DNA of 64,000 nucleotides, from the NCBI GenBank assembly GCA_036015235.1, contig CP107926.1:8861501-8925500 (forward strand). The letters run 5' to 3'. Source of the DNA: Streptomyces sp. NBC_00433. GTDB taxonomy: Bacteria > Actinomycetota > Actinomycetes > Streptomycetales > Streptomycetaceae. Of the stretch, positions 56,227 to 64,000 are shown piece by piece. A program made the translations under genes and the position numbers. Under the pieces are notes generated by a model, which was not told the DNA's origin, did no database searches, and worked only from the letters and a program-made list of their open reading frames with translations. Within the stretch, counting starts at the first letter, position 1, and every line of letters starts with the position of its first letter.

Positions 56227-57840
56227 ATTCCTCCCCGCCCTTCAGCCTCCGCCGACCGCCCCCGATATCCCGTCGACACCCGCCCGTGGGTGCCGGTTCG
56301 CACCGGCAAGCACATAGAGCCTGTGGGATTGCGGGAACTGTTCTGCCGCGCCCACCAGATCCATGATCTTGCGCTTCCCCTCGCCGCGGCCATTGCAGGC
56401 TTGCAGCGGATCCTCGTCGCGATCCTTGCCCGCCTGACCGGGTTGGACCAGCCCGGCACCAGCGTGCAGGAGTGGAACCAGCGTCGCACCGACCTGCTCA
56501 ACACCCGCGGCGGCTTGGACCCGGCCGGTATCGACGCCTACTTCGACCGGTACACCTGGGACGCTTTCGACGTTGAGCGGCCCTGGATGCAGGACGCCTC
56601 GCTGGCCGACCATTGCCGGGTCCCTTCCGGGATCAACGCGCTGATCATGGGGCGGCCCTCGGGTGACAGCCTGTGCTGGTTCGAACCGGACACCGACACC
56701 GACCCTGCACCGGCTCCCACCGACCAGGCCCTGTGGCACCTGCTGATCAACCACTACTACGGCAACCCGGGCCGCCTGACACCACGCACCGCGGGCGGCA
56801 CCGCGAGCGGCCAGGGCTCGGCCGGGCCGCTGCGCGGCACCCTGTCCTTCCACCCGCTGGGCCGCACTCTTCTGGAGACCCTGGCGCTGGGCCTGCCGCC
56901 GCTGACCGACGACGAGAACACCGCCGCCGACGCCTGCCCCTGGGAAGAGCCGGCTCCCCCCGAGCCGCTGGCACCGCTGCCACCGGTGACCTGGCCCGGC
57001 AGGCTGCTGACCGGCCGCTCCCGGCACGCTGTCCTGCTGGTACCGGGACCTGACGGCACGACCGTCACCGACGCCTACCTGACCTGGGCCACCCAGCAGC
57101 CACGGCTGGAAGCAACCGACCCCTACCTGGCCTACCGCACCGACCCCAAGGCACCGGTCGAAACGCGCCGCGTCCCGCGCATGGCGGAGACCGGCCGCTC
57201 GGTCTGGCGCGACCTGGATGCGCTGCTCCTGGCCGGCGAGGAGAACTCCGCCAGCCCCCGCCCGACCGCCTTCACCACCCTCAACGACCTGCCCGCAGGC
57301 GTCCGGGACGCCCTGCGGGTCCGCGTAATCGGCTTCGACCAGGACGTCGTCCTGGTCAAAAACCGCCTGTGGTACAGCGCGCTGACCCCGCCGATCTGGA
57401 ACTGGGCCCAGGAACACGACCCGGACACCGCCCGCAGGATCCGCGACTGCTGCACCACCGCCGAGCAACTCGGCCACCTCCTGGGCAAGGTCGCCGGCCG
57501 CGCCTGGAAAGAGATCACCTCACCACCGGCCGCCACCGCCCGCCCCCACAAGCCCGGCGCGAAGAACCCCGCGTGGTCCGCACGCGCCCGCGCCGCCTAC
57601 TGGCCGCAGGCCGAAGCCACGTTCTGGCGCCTGATCCACGACACCCCCGACACCCCCGTCCGACCCGCGTTCGCTGCCGACGCGGTGCGCGCCCTGCGCA
57701 CCGTGTCCACCGCGAGCCTGCCCCAACACGCCCGCGCCGGCGAGGTCCTCGCCGCCGCCATCGCAACCCTGCTGCGGGACCCCACAACCCCCGCGCCTCC
57801 CGGCGACCCCACAAGGCCCCCGTATGACGACAGCTGCTGA
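56227..57840 (+). CDS. cse1: Cse1/CasA (Cas8e), large subunit of Cascade (~537 aa)
   Basis: The large subunit recognises the PAM and recruits Cas3. The sequence DTRPWVPVRTGKHIEPVGLR ELFCRAHQIHDLALP matches the Cse1 N-terminus (W[IVL]PV… GLxE…A). WMQDASLADHCRVPSGINAL IMGRPSGDSLCW and LLINHYYGNPGRLTPRTAGG belong to the central domain, and the C-terminal four-helix bundle covers about 430-510. Because the conserved start lies before the first GTG (56290), I begin at ATT 56227 behind GGAGGTGA. The alternative is ATG 56211 (MTEVTYSSPP) with a one-base frameshift before PRYPVDTRPW. Its end overlaps cse2 by 17 bp. Confidence 0.88.
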   Translation: MPPRPSASADRPRYPVDTRPWVPVRTGKHIEPVGLRELFCRAHQIHDLALPLAAAIAGLQRILVAILARLTGLDQPGTSVQEWNQRRTDLLNTRGGLDPAGIDAYFDRYTWDAFDVERPWMQDASLADHCRVPSGINALIMGRPSGDSLCWFEPDTDTDPAPAPTDQALWHLLINHYYGNPGRLTPRTAGGTASGQGSAGPLRGTLSFHPLGRTLLETLALGLPPLTDDENTAADACPWEEPAPPEPLAPLPPVTWPGRLLTGRSRHAVLLVPGPDGTTVTDAYLTWATQQPRLEATDPYLAYRTDPKAPVETRRVPRMAETGRSVWRDLDALLLAGEENSASPRPTAFTTLNDLPAGVRDALRVRVIGFDQDVVLVKNRLWYSALTPPIWNWAQEHDPDTARRIRDCCTTAEQLGHLLGKVAGRAWKEITSPPAATARPHKPGAKNPAWSARARAAYWPQAEATFWRLIHDTPDTPVRPAFAADAVRALRTVSTASLPQHARAGEVLAAAIATLLRDPTTPAPPGDPTRPPYDDSC

Positions 57841-58594
57841 ACGCCACGCCGACCACGACCTGTTCATCGACACCGTCCGTGGCCTGTGCCAGGACCCCGG
57901 TGCCCGCAGGGCGATCAGCCGCAGCCGCGGCCGCGGCCTGAGCCACTGCGCCGACGCCCACTCCTACCTGGCCGAGCACGTCTTCCGGCACCCCATCCGC
58001 AAGTACGCACCGCGCGCTCACTACACGGTGGCCGCCCTCATCGCCGCCACCAGCACCCCGCACACGCCTGACCAACCGCCCCCCAACACCCCCCTGCACG
58101 CCGAGACCGCCGCAGGCACACCACCACCGCTCACCCCGGCGTCACCACCGGGCGCCGACCCGCACCCCCGCACCCCCACAGGCGCCGCCGGCGGCCCGGC
58201 AGACGCCACCGCCGGCACCACTGCTTCCGGACCGGCCGGTGGTACCACCAGCGGGCCCGAGGCAGCCCGCGCCGCATGGGATGCCTGGCACCGCCGCCCC
58301 GACCTGGGCCGCACCCTCGCCGAGGCCGTCCTGCGCCGCGCCCTCGCACACGACAGCGCCACCCGCCGGCTGAGGGCCCTGGGAAAGCTCAGCACCGACC
58401 TGCTCCACCCGCGCCTGCCAGCCCTGGCCAAGCTCCTCGACCAGGCCGGACTCGACACCGACTTCGCCGTCCTGCTCGACGACCTGGTCTGGTGGGACAC
58501 CGACCGGGCCCGCATCACCAGCGCCTGGACGCTGTCGTTCCACCTCGCCGTGGGCGGCGACACCCCAGCCCCCACCGACCTTGCGGAGACATGA
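57824..58594 (+). CDS. cse2: Cse2/CasB, small subunit of Cascade (256 aa)
   Basis: The small subunit stabilises the R-loop along the backbone. The N-terminal helices (LFIDTVRGLCQDPGARRAIS RSRGRGLSHCADAHSYLAEH) and C-terminal part (AHDSATRRLRALGKLSTDLL HPRLPALAKLLDQ, LDDLVWWDTDRARITSAWTL SFHL) match Cse2. Between them (about residues 85-150) is a Pro/Thr/Ala/Gly-rich, low-complexity linker that makes the protein markedly longer than the usual 160-200 residues. The start overlaps cse1 by 17 bp and its TGA overlaps the cas7 ATG. Confidence 0.88.
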   Translation: MTTAAERHADHDLFIDTVRGLCQDPGARRAISRSRGRGLSHCADAHSYLAEHVFRHPIRKYAPRAHYTVAALIAATSTPHTPDQPPPNTPLHAETAAGTPPPLTPASPPGADPHPRTPTGAAGGPADATAGTTASGPAGGTTSGPEAARAAWDAWHRRPDLGRTLAEAVLRRALAHDSATRRLRALGKLSTDLLHPRLPALAKLLDQAGLDTDFAVLLDDLVWWDTDRARITSAWTLSFHLAVGGDTPAPTDLAET

Positions 58595-59850
58595 TGGCCT
58601 CCCGCTTCCTCGAACTGCACATCCTGCACAACGTGCCCGCCTCCCGCCTCAACAGCGACCAGGACGGCGAACCCAAATCCCTGACGTACGGGAACGTCGT
58701 GCGCGCGTGCGTGTCCTCCCAGTGCTGGAAACACGCCGTGCGCCACACCATCGAAGAGCAGGCCCAGGAGTACGCCACCCGCACCCGCAACCTGCCCTAC
58801 CGCCTCACCGAGCGCCTGATCGGCGACGGCTGGCCGTCGGACCTCGCGGCCTTCGCCGCCGCGGAAGTCGCGCGCTGCGCCGGACCGAAAGGCCTCTCCC
58901 CAGGCAAAGAACTGCAGACCACCGCAAACATGCTCTACCTTCCCGCCGACGTCCTGACCGGCCTTGCCGCCCTGTGCCAGACCCACCGCGAGGTTCTGAC
59001 CCAGGCCGCGAAGAAAGCCGCCGACCGCGCCCCGCAGGCGGCCCCCGACACGCCCCCGCCTACCGCCCGCAAACCAGCCGGTAAGAAGCGCCGCACCATC
59101 CCGGACACGCGCCTGCTGCCCACCGCCGACGTCAACGCACTGCTGACCGACCGCACCGGCACCATCAACCTGCTCGGGCGGATGCTCACCGACATCCCCG
59201 GCGGCACCGTGTCCGGCGCCGTCGACATCGCACCGGCCTTCAGCGTCCACGCCGCCGACTCGCAACCCGACTGGTTCACCACCGTAGAGGACTGGCCCCG
59301 CCCCGACACACCCGGCAGCGCCCACATGGACACCGCCTACTTCACCACCGCGACCCTCTACCGCTACGCCTGCCTGAACATCACCGACCTGCAGCGCAAC
59401 ACCGGCGACCTCGACCGCGCCCGCCGCCTGACCGCGCTGTTCACCGAGGCGTTCATCCTCAGCATGCCGCAGGCCAAACGCACCAGCACAGCCCCCCACA
59501 CCCTGCCCCACCTGGTCCACTACACCATCCGTGACCGCCGCCCCGTCTCCTACGCACCCGCCTTCGAACAGCCCGTCAAAGCCCCCCACGCCGGCGGCTA
59601 CACCACCACCGCCATCCAGACCCTGTGCGCCTACGCCGCCGCCACCGACCGGCTCCTGGGCACCGCCCACCGCCACACCCACGGCTACACCACCCTCGAC
59701 GACGGCGACCTGCCGCTCGGCACCGCACACCGCGGCTACGACGACCTCATCACAGCCTGCACCGCCGCCGCCTTTACCCCCACCACTCCGCCGGCCGCAG
59801 GCAGCCTCGACACCGCCCTGCTGCCCGCACAGGCAGCCGCCGCATCGTGA
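58594..59850 (+). CDS. cas7: Cas7e/Cse4 (CasC), backbone subunit of Cascade (418 aa)
   Basis: Six copies of this subunit normally coat the crRNA. The N-terminus FLELHILHNVPASRLNSDQD GEPKSLTYGNVVRACVSSQC is diagnostic of Cas7e, and it continues WKHAVRHTIEEQA. Later come TGTINLLGRMLTDIPGGTVS GAVDIAPAFSVH and GSAHMDTAYFTTATLYRYAC LNI. An Ala/Pro/Lys-rich insert (KKAADRAPQAAPDTPPPTAR KPAGKK) near residue 150 adds length. ATG 58594 is preferred over ATG 58591 because GGAG is then five bases away and the start overlaps the cse2 stop (TGATG). Confidence 0.93.
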   Translation: MASRFLELHILHNVPASRLNSDQDGEPKSLTYGNVVRACVSSQCWKHAVRHTIEEQAQEYATRTRNLPYRLTERLIGDGWPSDLAAFAAAEVARCAGPKGLSPGKELQTTANMLYLPADVLTGLAALCQTHREVLTQAAKKAADRAPQAAPDTPPPTARKPAGKKRRTIPDTRLLPTADVNALLTDRTGTINLLGRMLTDIPGGTVSGAVDIAPAFSVHAADSQPDWFTTVEDWPRPDTPGSAHMDTAYFTTATLYRYACLNITDLQRNTGDLDRARRLTALFTEAFILSMPQAKRTSTAPHTLPHLVHYTIRDRRPVSYAPAFEQPVKAPHAGGYTTTAIQTLCAYAAATDRLLGTAHRHTHGYTTLDDGDLPLGTAHRGYDDLITACTAAAFTPTTPPAAGSLDTALLPAQAAAAS

Positions 59851-60710
59851 GCACACTGCTGCTGCGGCTTGCCGGACCGCTCAGTTCCTACGGCAGCGCA
59901 TCCTCCTTCCACCACCGACGCGGCACCCACCCCCATCCCACCCGCTCCGCCCTGATCGGCATGTTCGCCGCCGCCCAGGGCAGGCCTCGCCAGCACGCCC
60001 TGACCCCACACCACGACCTGCCGGACGAGCCCAGCTACCACGACCTGACCTTCACCATCCGCATCGACCGTCCAGGCACTCTCCTCACCGACTTCCACAC
60101 TGTCGGCGGCGGCCTCCCCCACGGCGAAGGCCTGCGCATGAGCAAAGGCGGCTACCGCAGCGCTGCCCGCTCCACCCTGGTCACCCGACGCGACTACCTC
60201 GCCGACGCGGTCTTCACCGTCGCCGTTCAAGGCCCCGAACCTCTGGTGGAGCGGATCGCCACCACCCTGGAACACCCCGTCTGGGCCCCCTACCTCGGGC
60301 GCCGATGCTGCATCCCCGACGAGCCCCTCCTCTTGGCCGCCTCGGTCCCTGACCCCGTCACAGCCCTGCGCGCCGCCGTGCCCCTCTGCCTGACCGCACC
60401 CCCGCCGCCAGGGGCGGCCACCACGCCCGTCGACTTCATCTGGGAACAGCAGCCGGACACCACCGTCGCCTGCCGCCACTACGAACTGCCCCACAGCCCC
60501 ATCGACTTCACCCCCGGTCAGCGCACCTACACCACCTACTCGGTGTGGTCCACCACCGAACCCCTGCCGACCGACCTGTACGCAGGCCCCCAGCCCCTGC
60601 ACGCCCTGACGGCCTACCGGCACGCCCACCACCGCGCCGACCACACACCCGACCACCTGCTCGACCAGGAGCCGCCATGCCGCCCGCCGTCCTCGACGCC
60701 GGCCCCCTGA
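59847..60710 (+). CDS. cas5: Cas5e (CasD), crRNA 5'-handle-binding subunit (287 aa)
   Basis: STLLLRLAGPLSSYGSASSF HHRRGTHPHPTRSALIGMFA is the family signature (LLLxLxGPLxSWG … T…P[ST]xSxxxGLxA). Then come DFHTVGGGLP and YRSAARSTLVTRRDYLADAV FTVAV, and near the C-terminus WAPYLGRRCCIPDEPLL. Cas5e caps the 5' end of the crRNA in Cascade. The GTG at 59847 overlaps the cas7 stop (GTGA). The last ~25 residues overlap the cas6 start, extending the protein slightly past the family's normal end. Confidence 0.92.
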   Translation: MSTLLLRLAGPLSSYGSASSFHHRRGTHPHPTRSALIGMFAAAQGRPRQHALTPHHDLPDEPSYHDLTFTIRIDRPGTLLTDFHTVGGGLPHGEGLRMSKGGYRSAARSTLVTRRDYLADAVFTVAVQGPEPLVERIATTLEHPVWAPYLGRRCCIPDEPLLLAASVPDPVTALRAAVPLCLTAPPPPGAATTPVDFIWEQQPDTTVACRHYELPHSPIDFTPGQRTYTTYSVWSTTEPLPTDLYAGPQPLHALTAYRHAHHRADHTPDHLLDQEPPCRPPSSTPAP

Positions 60711-61330
60711 CCGCCGCCCTCACCCACATCCGCCTGCGCCGCAGCAACCCCGACGCCCGCCGCGACCTGCTCGACACCGTCGCCCTCCACAAGACCGTCA
60801 TGCGCCTGGCCCCCGACAACCTCGGACCCCACCCCCGCCAAACTGCCGGCCTGCTCTTCCGCCTCGAGCCCGGCCCCGCCCCCACGCTCATCGTCCAGAC
60901 CACCCACCCCCCGCTGCTGCACCACCTGCCGGACGGCTACGGAACCGCCCGCGTCCACGACCTCAGCCCGATCCTGCGCCTGCTGACCGGCGGCATGACC
61001 GTCCGCTACCGCATCACCGCCAACCCCATCACCATGCAGTCCCACCCCACCGACCCCGACAAGCCACGCCGCCGCATCGCCCTCAACGGAACCGACGCCA
61101 CCGCCTGGTGGACCCGGCGGGCCGCCCGCGCAGGACTGGTCATCCACACCACCGATGCCACCATCCGCGCCTTCCACCGCCGCGATCCCGCCGGCCCCTG
61201 CCACTCCCTCATCCAGTTCGACGGCCACGCCACCATCACCGACGCCGACCAGCTGCGCCACACCCTGACCCGGGGCATCGGCAAAGCCAAGGCCTACGGC
61301 GCCGGCCTGCTCACCCTCGCCCCCGCCTGA
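60677..61330 (+). CDS. cas6: Cas6e (CasE), crRNA-processing endoribonuclease (217 aa)
   Basis: The ATG at 60677 follows CCAGGAGC. The sequence has the Cas6e features LTHIRLRRSNPDARRDLLDT VALHKTVMRL (with a histidine in the usual N-terminal catalytic area), LLFRLEPGPAPTLIVQTTHP, and the C-terminal glycine-rich loop GIGKAKAYGAGLLTLAP. It cuts the array transcript at the base of each repeat hairpin. It overlaps cas5 by 34 bp. Only 42 bp separate its stop from the transposase gene, with no terminator between. Confidence 0.92.
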   Translation: MPPAVLDAGPLTAALTHIRLRRSNPDARRDLLDTVALHKTVMRLAPDNLGPHPRQTAGLLFRLEPGPAPTLIVQTTHPPLLHHLPDGYGTARVHDLSPILRLLTGGMTVRYRITANPITMQSHPTDPDKPRRRIALNGTDATAWWTRRAARAGLVIHTTDATIRAFHRRDPAGPCHSLIQFDGHATITDADQLRHTLTRGIGKAKAYGAGLLTLAPA

Positions 61331-61372
61331 CAACGCCCGCCCCTGGCCCAGCCCGCGCAGGAGCTACCCCGC

Positions 61373-63058
61373 ATGCCCGCACACATCCCCGCGCAGGACA
61401 TCGAACTGCGCACCGAATCCGTCCGGCACCTGCTGGAACTGGAACAGCAGAACATCGACACCACACCCCACCGCAAGATCGTCGCCAAGGCCTACGGCGT
61501 CGACGAAAAGACCGTGAAACGGTGGATGGACAACGCCCGCGCCCACGGCGGCACCTACACCCCCGCCCAGCGCAAACGCTTCACCCTCACCGCCAACATG
61601 ATCGACGAAGTCGCCATCCAGCGCGGAAACATCAACGCCACCTGGCAGCGCCTGACCACCCACCCCCACAAAGGTGACCCTCCGCTGCCGTGCCTGGCCA
61701 CCTTCTACAGCGCCGTCAACGCCGCCCTCGACAAAGCATTCCTCGAGGGACTGCGCCACGGCGAGTGCGCGGCACGCCGCTACACCGTCCACGGCCAGGA
61801 GATCTTCGACCACCGCAACCAGGTCTGGGAAGGCGACCACGTCCAGGCGAGCGTGTGGGTCAACGTCGACGGACAGCCCGCCAAGCCGTGGATCACCTGG
61901 TTCATCGACGGCTCCACCAAGGTAGTTCCCGGTAAATCCATCACCCCGGGGTTTCCCAACAGCGGCTCGATCATGGCCGCCGCACGTGCCGCCCTGGCCC
62001 GCGGCGGCCCCTACGGCCCCTTCGGAGGCCGGCCCCAGACCGTCCGCATCGACCGCGGCGCGGACTTCCTCAGCACTGCCGTCAGCCAGGCCTTCGGCAA
62101 CCTCGGTGTTCCCCTGCACCCGCTGCCACCCCGCAGACCCGACCGCAAGGGAACCGTCGAGGGCCTCAACAGTGCCGTCAAGTCGAACCTCTTCCAGGGC
62201 CTGCCCGGCTTTGTCGAAGACGCCCCGCCCAGCAAGCAGCCCCGAGCCCGGCCCAGCGGATCGAAGAAGCCCGCCAGCACCGACGGCCTGATGTCTTTCA
62301 AGGACTTCGTGGCCAAGGTGGAGCGATGGATCGACGAATGGAACCACCGGTGGCCCAAACCCCACCTGGGCGACCGCACACCGGCACAGGCATGGGACGA
62401 CGACCTCACCGTCATCTTCGACATCGACGCAGAAGCCCTCCACACCTACACCCTCGCCGGTCCCGACAAGCCACGGAAGATCACGAACAAGGGCGTCAGC
62501 TGGAAAAACAACCGCTACATCGCGCCCTGGATGAACGACGACGGGTTGGCCGGCACGCTGGTCATGCTGCGGCACATGCCCAACCAGGACCGTGAAGTCG
62601 AACTGTACGACGCGACCACCGGCAAGCACCTCGGCTCCGCCATCGCCACCAACCAGGCAACCCCGCAACAGCGCCTCGAGGTACGCCAGGCCGCCGACCG
62701 CAAAGCCACACAGATCCGCCGCAAGCGTGACCGCGCCGAGAAACTCCGCGTCGAGCGCCACGCCCCCGTCACCGACCCCCAGCACCCCCAGTACGCCCAG
62801 GCGATGTCCCACGACCAGGCCAAGCAGCACCTGCACGAACTCGGCGAACCCGAACCCACAGCCGGCCCCGCCCCGCAGGACGACCTTCTGCCACTTCCCG
62901 TCCCGACGCCGATCTGGGCCACCGCCGCACCGACCGGACAGGCACCGAAGCCGCCGCGGCAGTACCCGGCCGAGCCTTTCCTGCCCCTGCCGCCCCCGAC
63001 CGTCTCCTGGGGCGCAACGTCCGAGCCGCCCGCAGCCGACCCAGAGAGCGACCACTGA
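61373..63058 (+). CDS. Mu/TnsB/TniA-type DDE transposase encoded in the cas operon (561 aa)
   Basis: The ATG at 61373 follows GGAG. N-terminal HTH domains (RKIVAKAYGVDEKTVKRWMD) are followed by an RNase H-fold integrase core: WEGDHVQASVWVNVDGQPAK (D155), VRIDRGADFLS (D227) and DRKGTVEGLNSAVKS (E263), with the classic 35-residue D-E spacing. A Mu-type C-terminal beta-barrel comes next (KGVSWKNNRYIAPW … LVMLRHMPNQDREVELYD), then a basic coiled segment (RQAADRKATQIRRKRDRAEK) and a proline-rich tail. This is the architecture of MuA, TnsB and TniA, which cut and join transposon ends. The active site is complete. Coding bias equals that of the cas genes. Confidence 0.9.
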   Translation: MPAHIPAQDIELRTESVRHLLELEQQNIDTTPHRKIVAKAYGVDEKTVKRWMDNARAHGGTYTPAQRKRFTLTANMIDEVAIQRGNINATWQRLTTHPHKGDPPLPCLATFYSAVNAALDKAFLEGLRHGECAARRYTVHGQEIFDHRNQVWEGDHVQASVWVNVDGQPAKPWITWFIDGSTKVVPGKSITPGFPNSGSIMAAARAALARGGPYGPFGGRPQTVRIDRGADFLSTAVSQAFGNLGVPLHPLPPRRPDRKGTVEGLNSAVKSNLFQGLPGFVEDAPPSKQPRARPSGSKKPASTDGLMSFKDFVAKVERWIDEWNHRWPKPHLGDRTPAQAWDDDLTVIFDIDAEALHTYTLAGPDKPRKITNKGVSWKNNRYIAPWMNDDGLAGTLVMLRHMPNQDREVELYDATTGKHLGSAIATNQATPQQRLEVRQAADRKATQIRRKRDRAEKLRVERHAPVTDPQHPQYAQAMSHDQAKQHLHELGEPEPTAGPAPQDDLLPLPVPTPIWATAAPTGQAPKPPRQYPAEPFLPLPPPTVSWGATSEPPAADPESDH

Positions 63059-63831
63059 TGCCCGAAGCCCCCGCCGCACCATCTTTCGACCTGGCGGCCT
63101 ACCTGAAAGTCCCCGGCGCCAGCCTCGTGCCCACCCAGGCCACCCTCCGCACTCAAAAAGACCTGACCACAGCCATCCAAGGGCACAAAGTCATGTGCGT
63201 ATACGGCGACTACGGCACCGGCAAGACACTCACCGTCGGCGTCACCCTGCACGACCTCGCCCCAGACGCCACCGTGCCCGTCCAACCCCTGGGCACTGGC
63301 ATCAAAGCCTTCCGGCACGCCCTCGCCACCGGCCTCAACGTCCCCGGCGACCTGACCAGCGACGCCGCCCGCGACGCAGCCATCCTCGCCGTCCTCGCCC
63401 AACGGCCCCACACCCTGCTGTGCGATGAGGCCCAGCGACTCGACAACCGCAGCCTGGACTACCTGCGCGCCCTGTACGACAGACGGGACCTCCACCTGTC
63501 CATCGTCCTGGTCGGCGCTCACGACTTCCGCCGAAAGATGCTCGCCCGGGCCGCCTGGAAGAGCCGCATCAAGCTGTGGACCAAGTTCACCCCCCTCACA
63601 CCTGGCGAAGTCCTCGAGGCCGTGTACAAGTTCCACCCCGTCTGGGGCGCGGCCCCTGCCGCGGACATCCCGGTGATCGACGACGCCGGCTGCCACGGCA
63701 ACTTCCGGGCATGGGCCGGGCTCACCGACGAACTCAAACGGGCGCTGGAGGAAAACCCCGAACTCACCTACAGCCTCGAGCTAGTGCTCTGGCTCCTGCG
63801 CAAGATGAACGGCTTCGACGGGCCGGAGTAG
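63058..63831 (+). CDS. MuB/TnsC/TniB-type AAA+ ATPase (257 aa)
   Basis: The ATG overlaps the transposase stop (TGATG), so the two are coupled. Motifs: Walker A VYGDYGTGKT (48-57), Walker B TLLCDEAQRLDN (D123, E124), a sensor-like LSIVLVGAHDFRRKMLARAA, and an arginine-rich C-terminal part. These match the target-selecting ATPases of Mu, Tn7 and Tn5053-type elements, which form filaments on target DNA and pass the site to the transposase. In CRISPR-associated transposons this protein is the link between the guide complex and the transposase, so its place behind Cascade is suggestive. No TniQ gene lies inside the window. Confidence 0.88.
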   Translation: MPEAPAAPSFDLAAYLKVPGASLVPTQATLRTQKDLTTAIQGHKVMCVYGDYGTGKTLTVGVTLHDLAPDATVPVQPLGTGIKAFRHALATGLNVPGDLTSDAARDAAILAVLAQRPHTLLCDEAQRLDNRSLDYLRALYDRRDLHLSIVLVGAHDFRRKMLARAAWKSRIKLWTKFTPLTPGEVLEAVYKFHPVWGAAPAADIPVIDDAGCHGNFRAWAGLTDELKRALEENPELTYSLELVLWLLRKMNGFDGPE

Positions 63832-63944
63832 AGCTGCTGTGGCCACAACGCCGGCTCACGCCTTCGCCAGGCTTGCTCATCGATTCGGCTACCCGACGGG
63901 TGCAGGCGCGATCTGAAACAATTCCCGGTGACTGAGGAGGGGAC
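63832..63944. other. Short gap after the ATPase gene
   Basis: It contains a small palindrome TGTGGCCACA at 63839-63848 and ends in GAGGAGGGG (63934-63942), a strong ribosome-binding site for whatever follows. No transposon end is recognisable. Confidence 0.4.
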
Positions 63945-64000
63945 ATCACGGGAGCACGACCGTCCAACGCCGGTGACGACTACCACTTCTGGTGGGCCTC
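63945..64000 (+). CDS. Start of a further gene, cut by the window edge
   Basis: After GAGGAGGGG a frame opens with no ATG, GTG or TTG (it would begin at ATC or ACG) and reads GARPSNAGDDYHFWWA to the edge. The sense of the peptide, its codon bias and the site before it suggest a real gene start or one with an unusual initiation codon, much like cse1. I do not recognise the family from 16 residues. It could be another component of the CRISPR-transposase cluster. Confidence 0.35.
   Translation, partial: MTGARPSNAGDDYHFWWA

Noticed and set aside
58021..59856. Long minus-strand frame opposite cse2 and cas7
   Set aside because: Both plus-strand genes are certain from conserved motifs; the mirror frame has no recognisable domain.

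Overview
The window is very GC-rich actinobacterial DNA, almost certainly from a Streptomyces or close relative. Third codon positions are nearly all G or C, GTG starts are common, and many genes are typical streptomycete families (DUF6233, helicase-associated domain proteins, replication-relaxation protein, nSTAND/WD40 proteins, YD-repeat wall proteins). Broken insertion sequences (IS5, IS1182, IS3, IS256, IS110, ISAs1 types), duplicated gene fragments and frameshifted genes point to an accessory region such as a chromosome arm, a linear plasmid or an integrated element.

Layout. Positions 1-2.7 kb hold IS remnants around a small antitoxin/Fic-like toxin pair with a perfect 17-bp inverted repeat before it. 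Positions 2.2-7.4 kb hold a large secreted fibronectin-type protein flanked by two decayed copies of one ~420-bp sequence, then a DUF6233 gene. Positions 7.8-12.1 kb hold an AA10 LPMO-like gene, a frameshifted replication-relaxation gene and a TraB-like gene. Positions 12.2-26.6 kb are framed by two long HTH-nSTAND-WD40 genes. Between them lie secreted proteins, a helicase-associated gene, a possible relict CRISPR unit, an IS3 element fused to the tail of a second replication-relaxation gene, and a truncated third nSTAND copy. Positions 27.1-32 kb hold a secreted protein, helicase-associated fragments, a His-rich membrane protein and IS elements. Positions 32.2-38.8 kb hold a frameshifted RHS/YD-repeat gene with a small membrane gene behind it as a candidate immunity gene.

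A defence cluster follows at 40.6-46.0 kb: a decapitated Septu-like ATPase, its HNH partner, and McrB-McrC (type IV restriction, with two EVE/PUA-like modules in McrB). Positions 46.3-52 kb hold a broken beta-propeller gene, an SDR reductase with an XRE/MmyB regulator, an ISAs1 remnant, an FUSC transporter and a potassium channel gene.

The most striking part is 52.1-64 kb. A type I-E CRISPR array (nine clear repeats, read on the minus strand) is followed by cas3 and a tightly overlapping operon cse1-cse2-cas7-cas5-cas6. Immediately behind cas6, in the same operon, come a Mu/TnsB/TniA-type DDE transposase and a MuB/TnsC/TniB-type AAA ATPase. No cas1 or cas2 is present inside the window. Cas3 has an intact HD and helicase core, so this is not a simple nuclease-less CRISPR-associated transposon. 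It looks like a complete interference system coupled genetically to a Mu-like transposition module. Another reading frame opens at the very end of the window and may belong to the same system.
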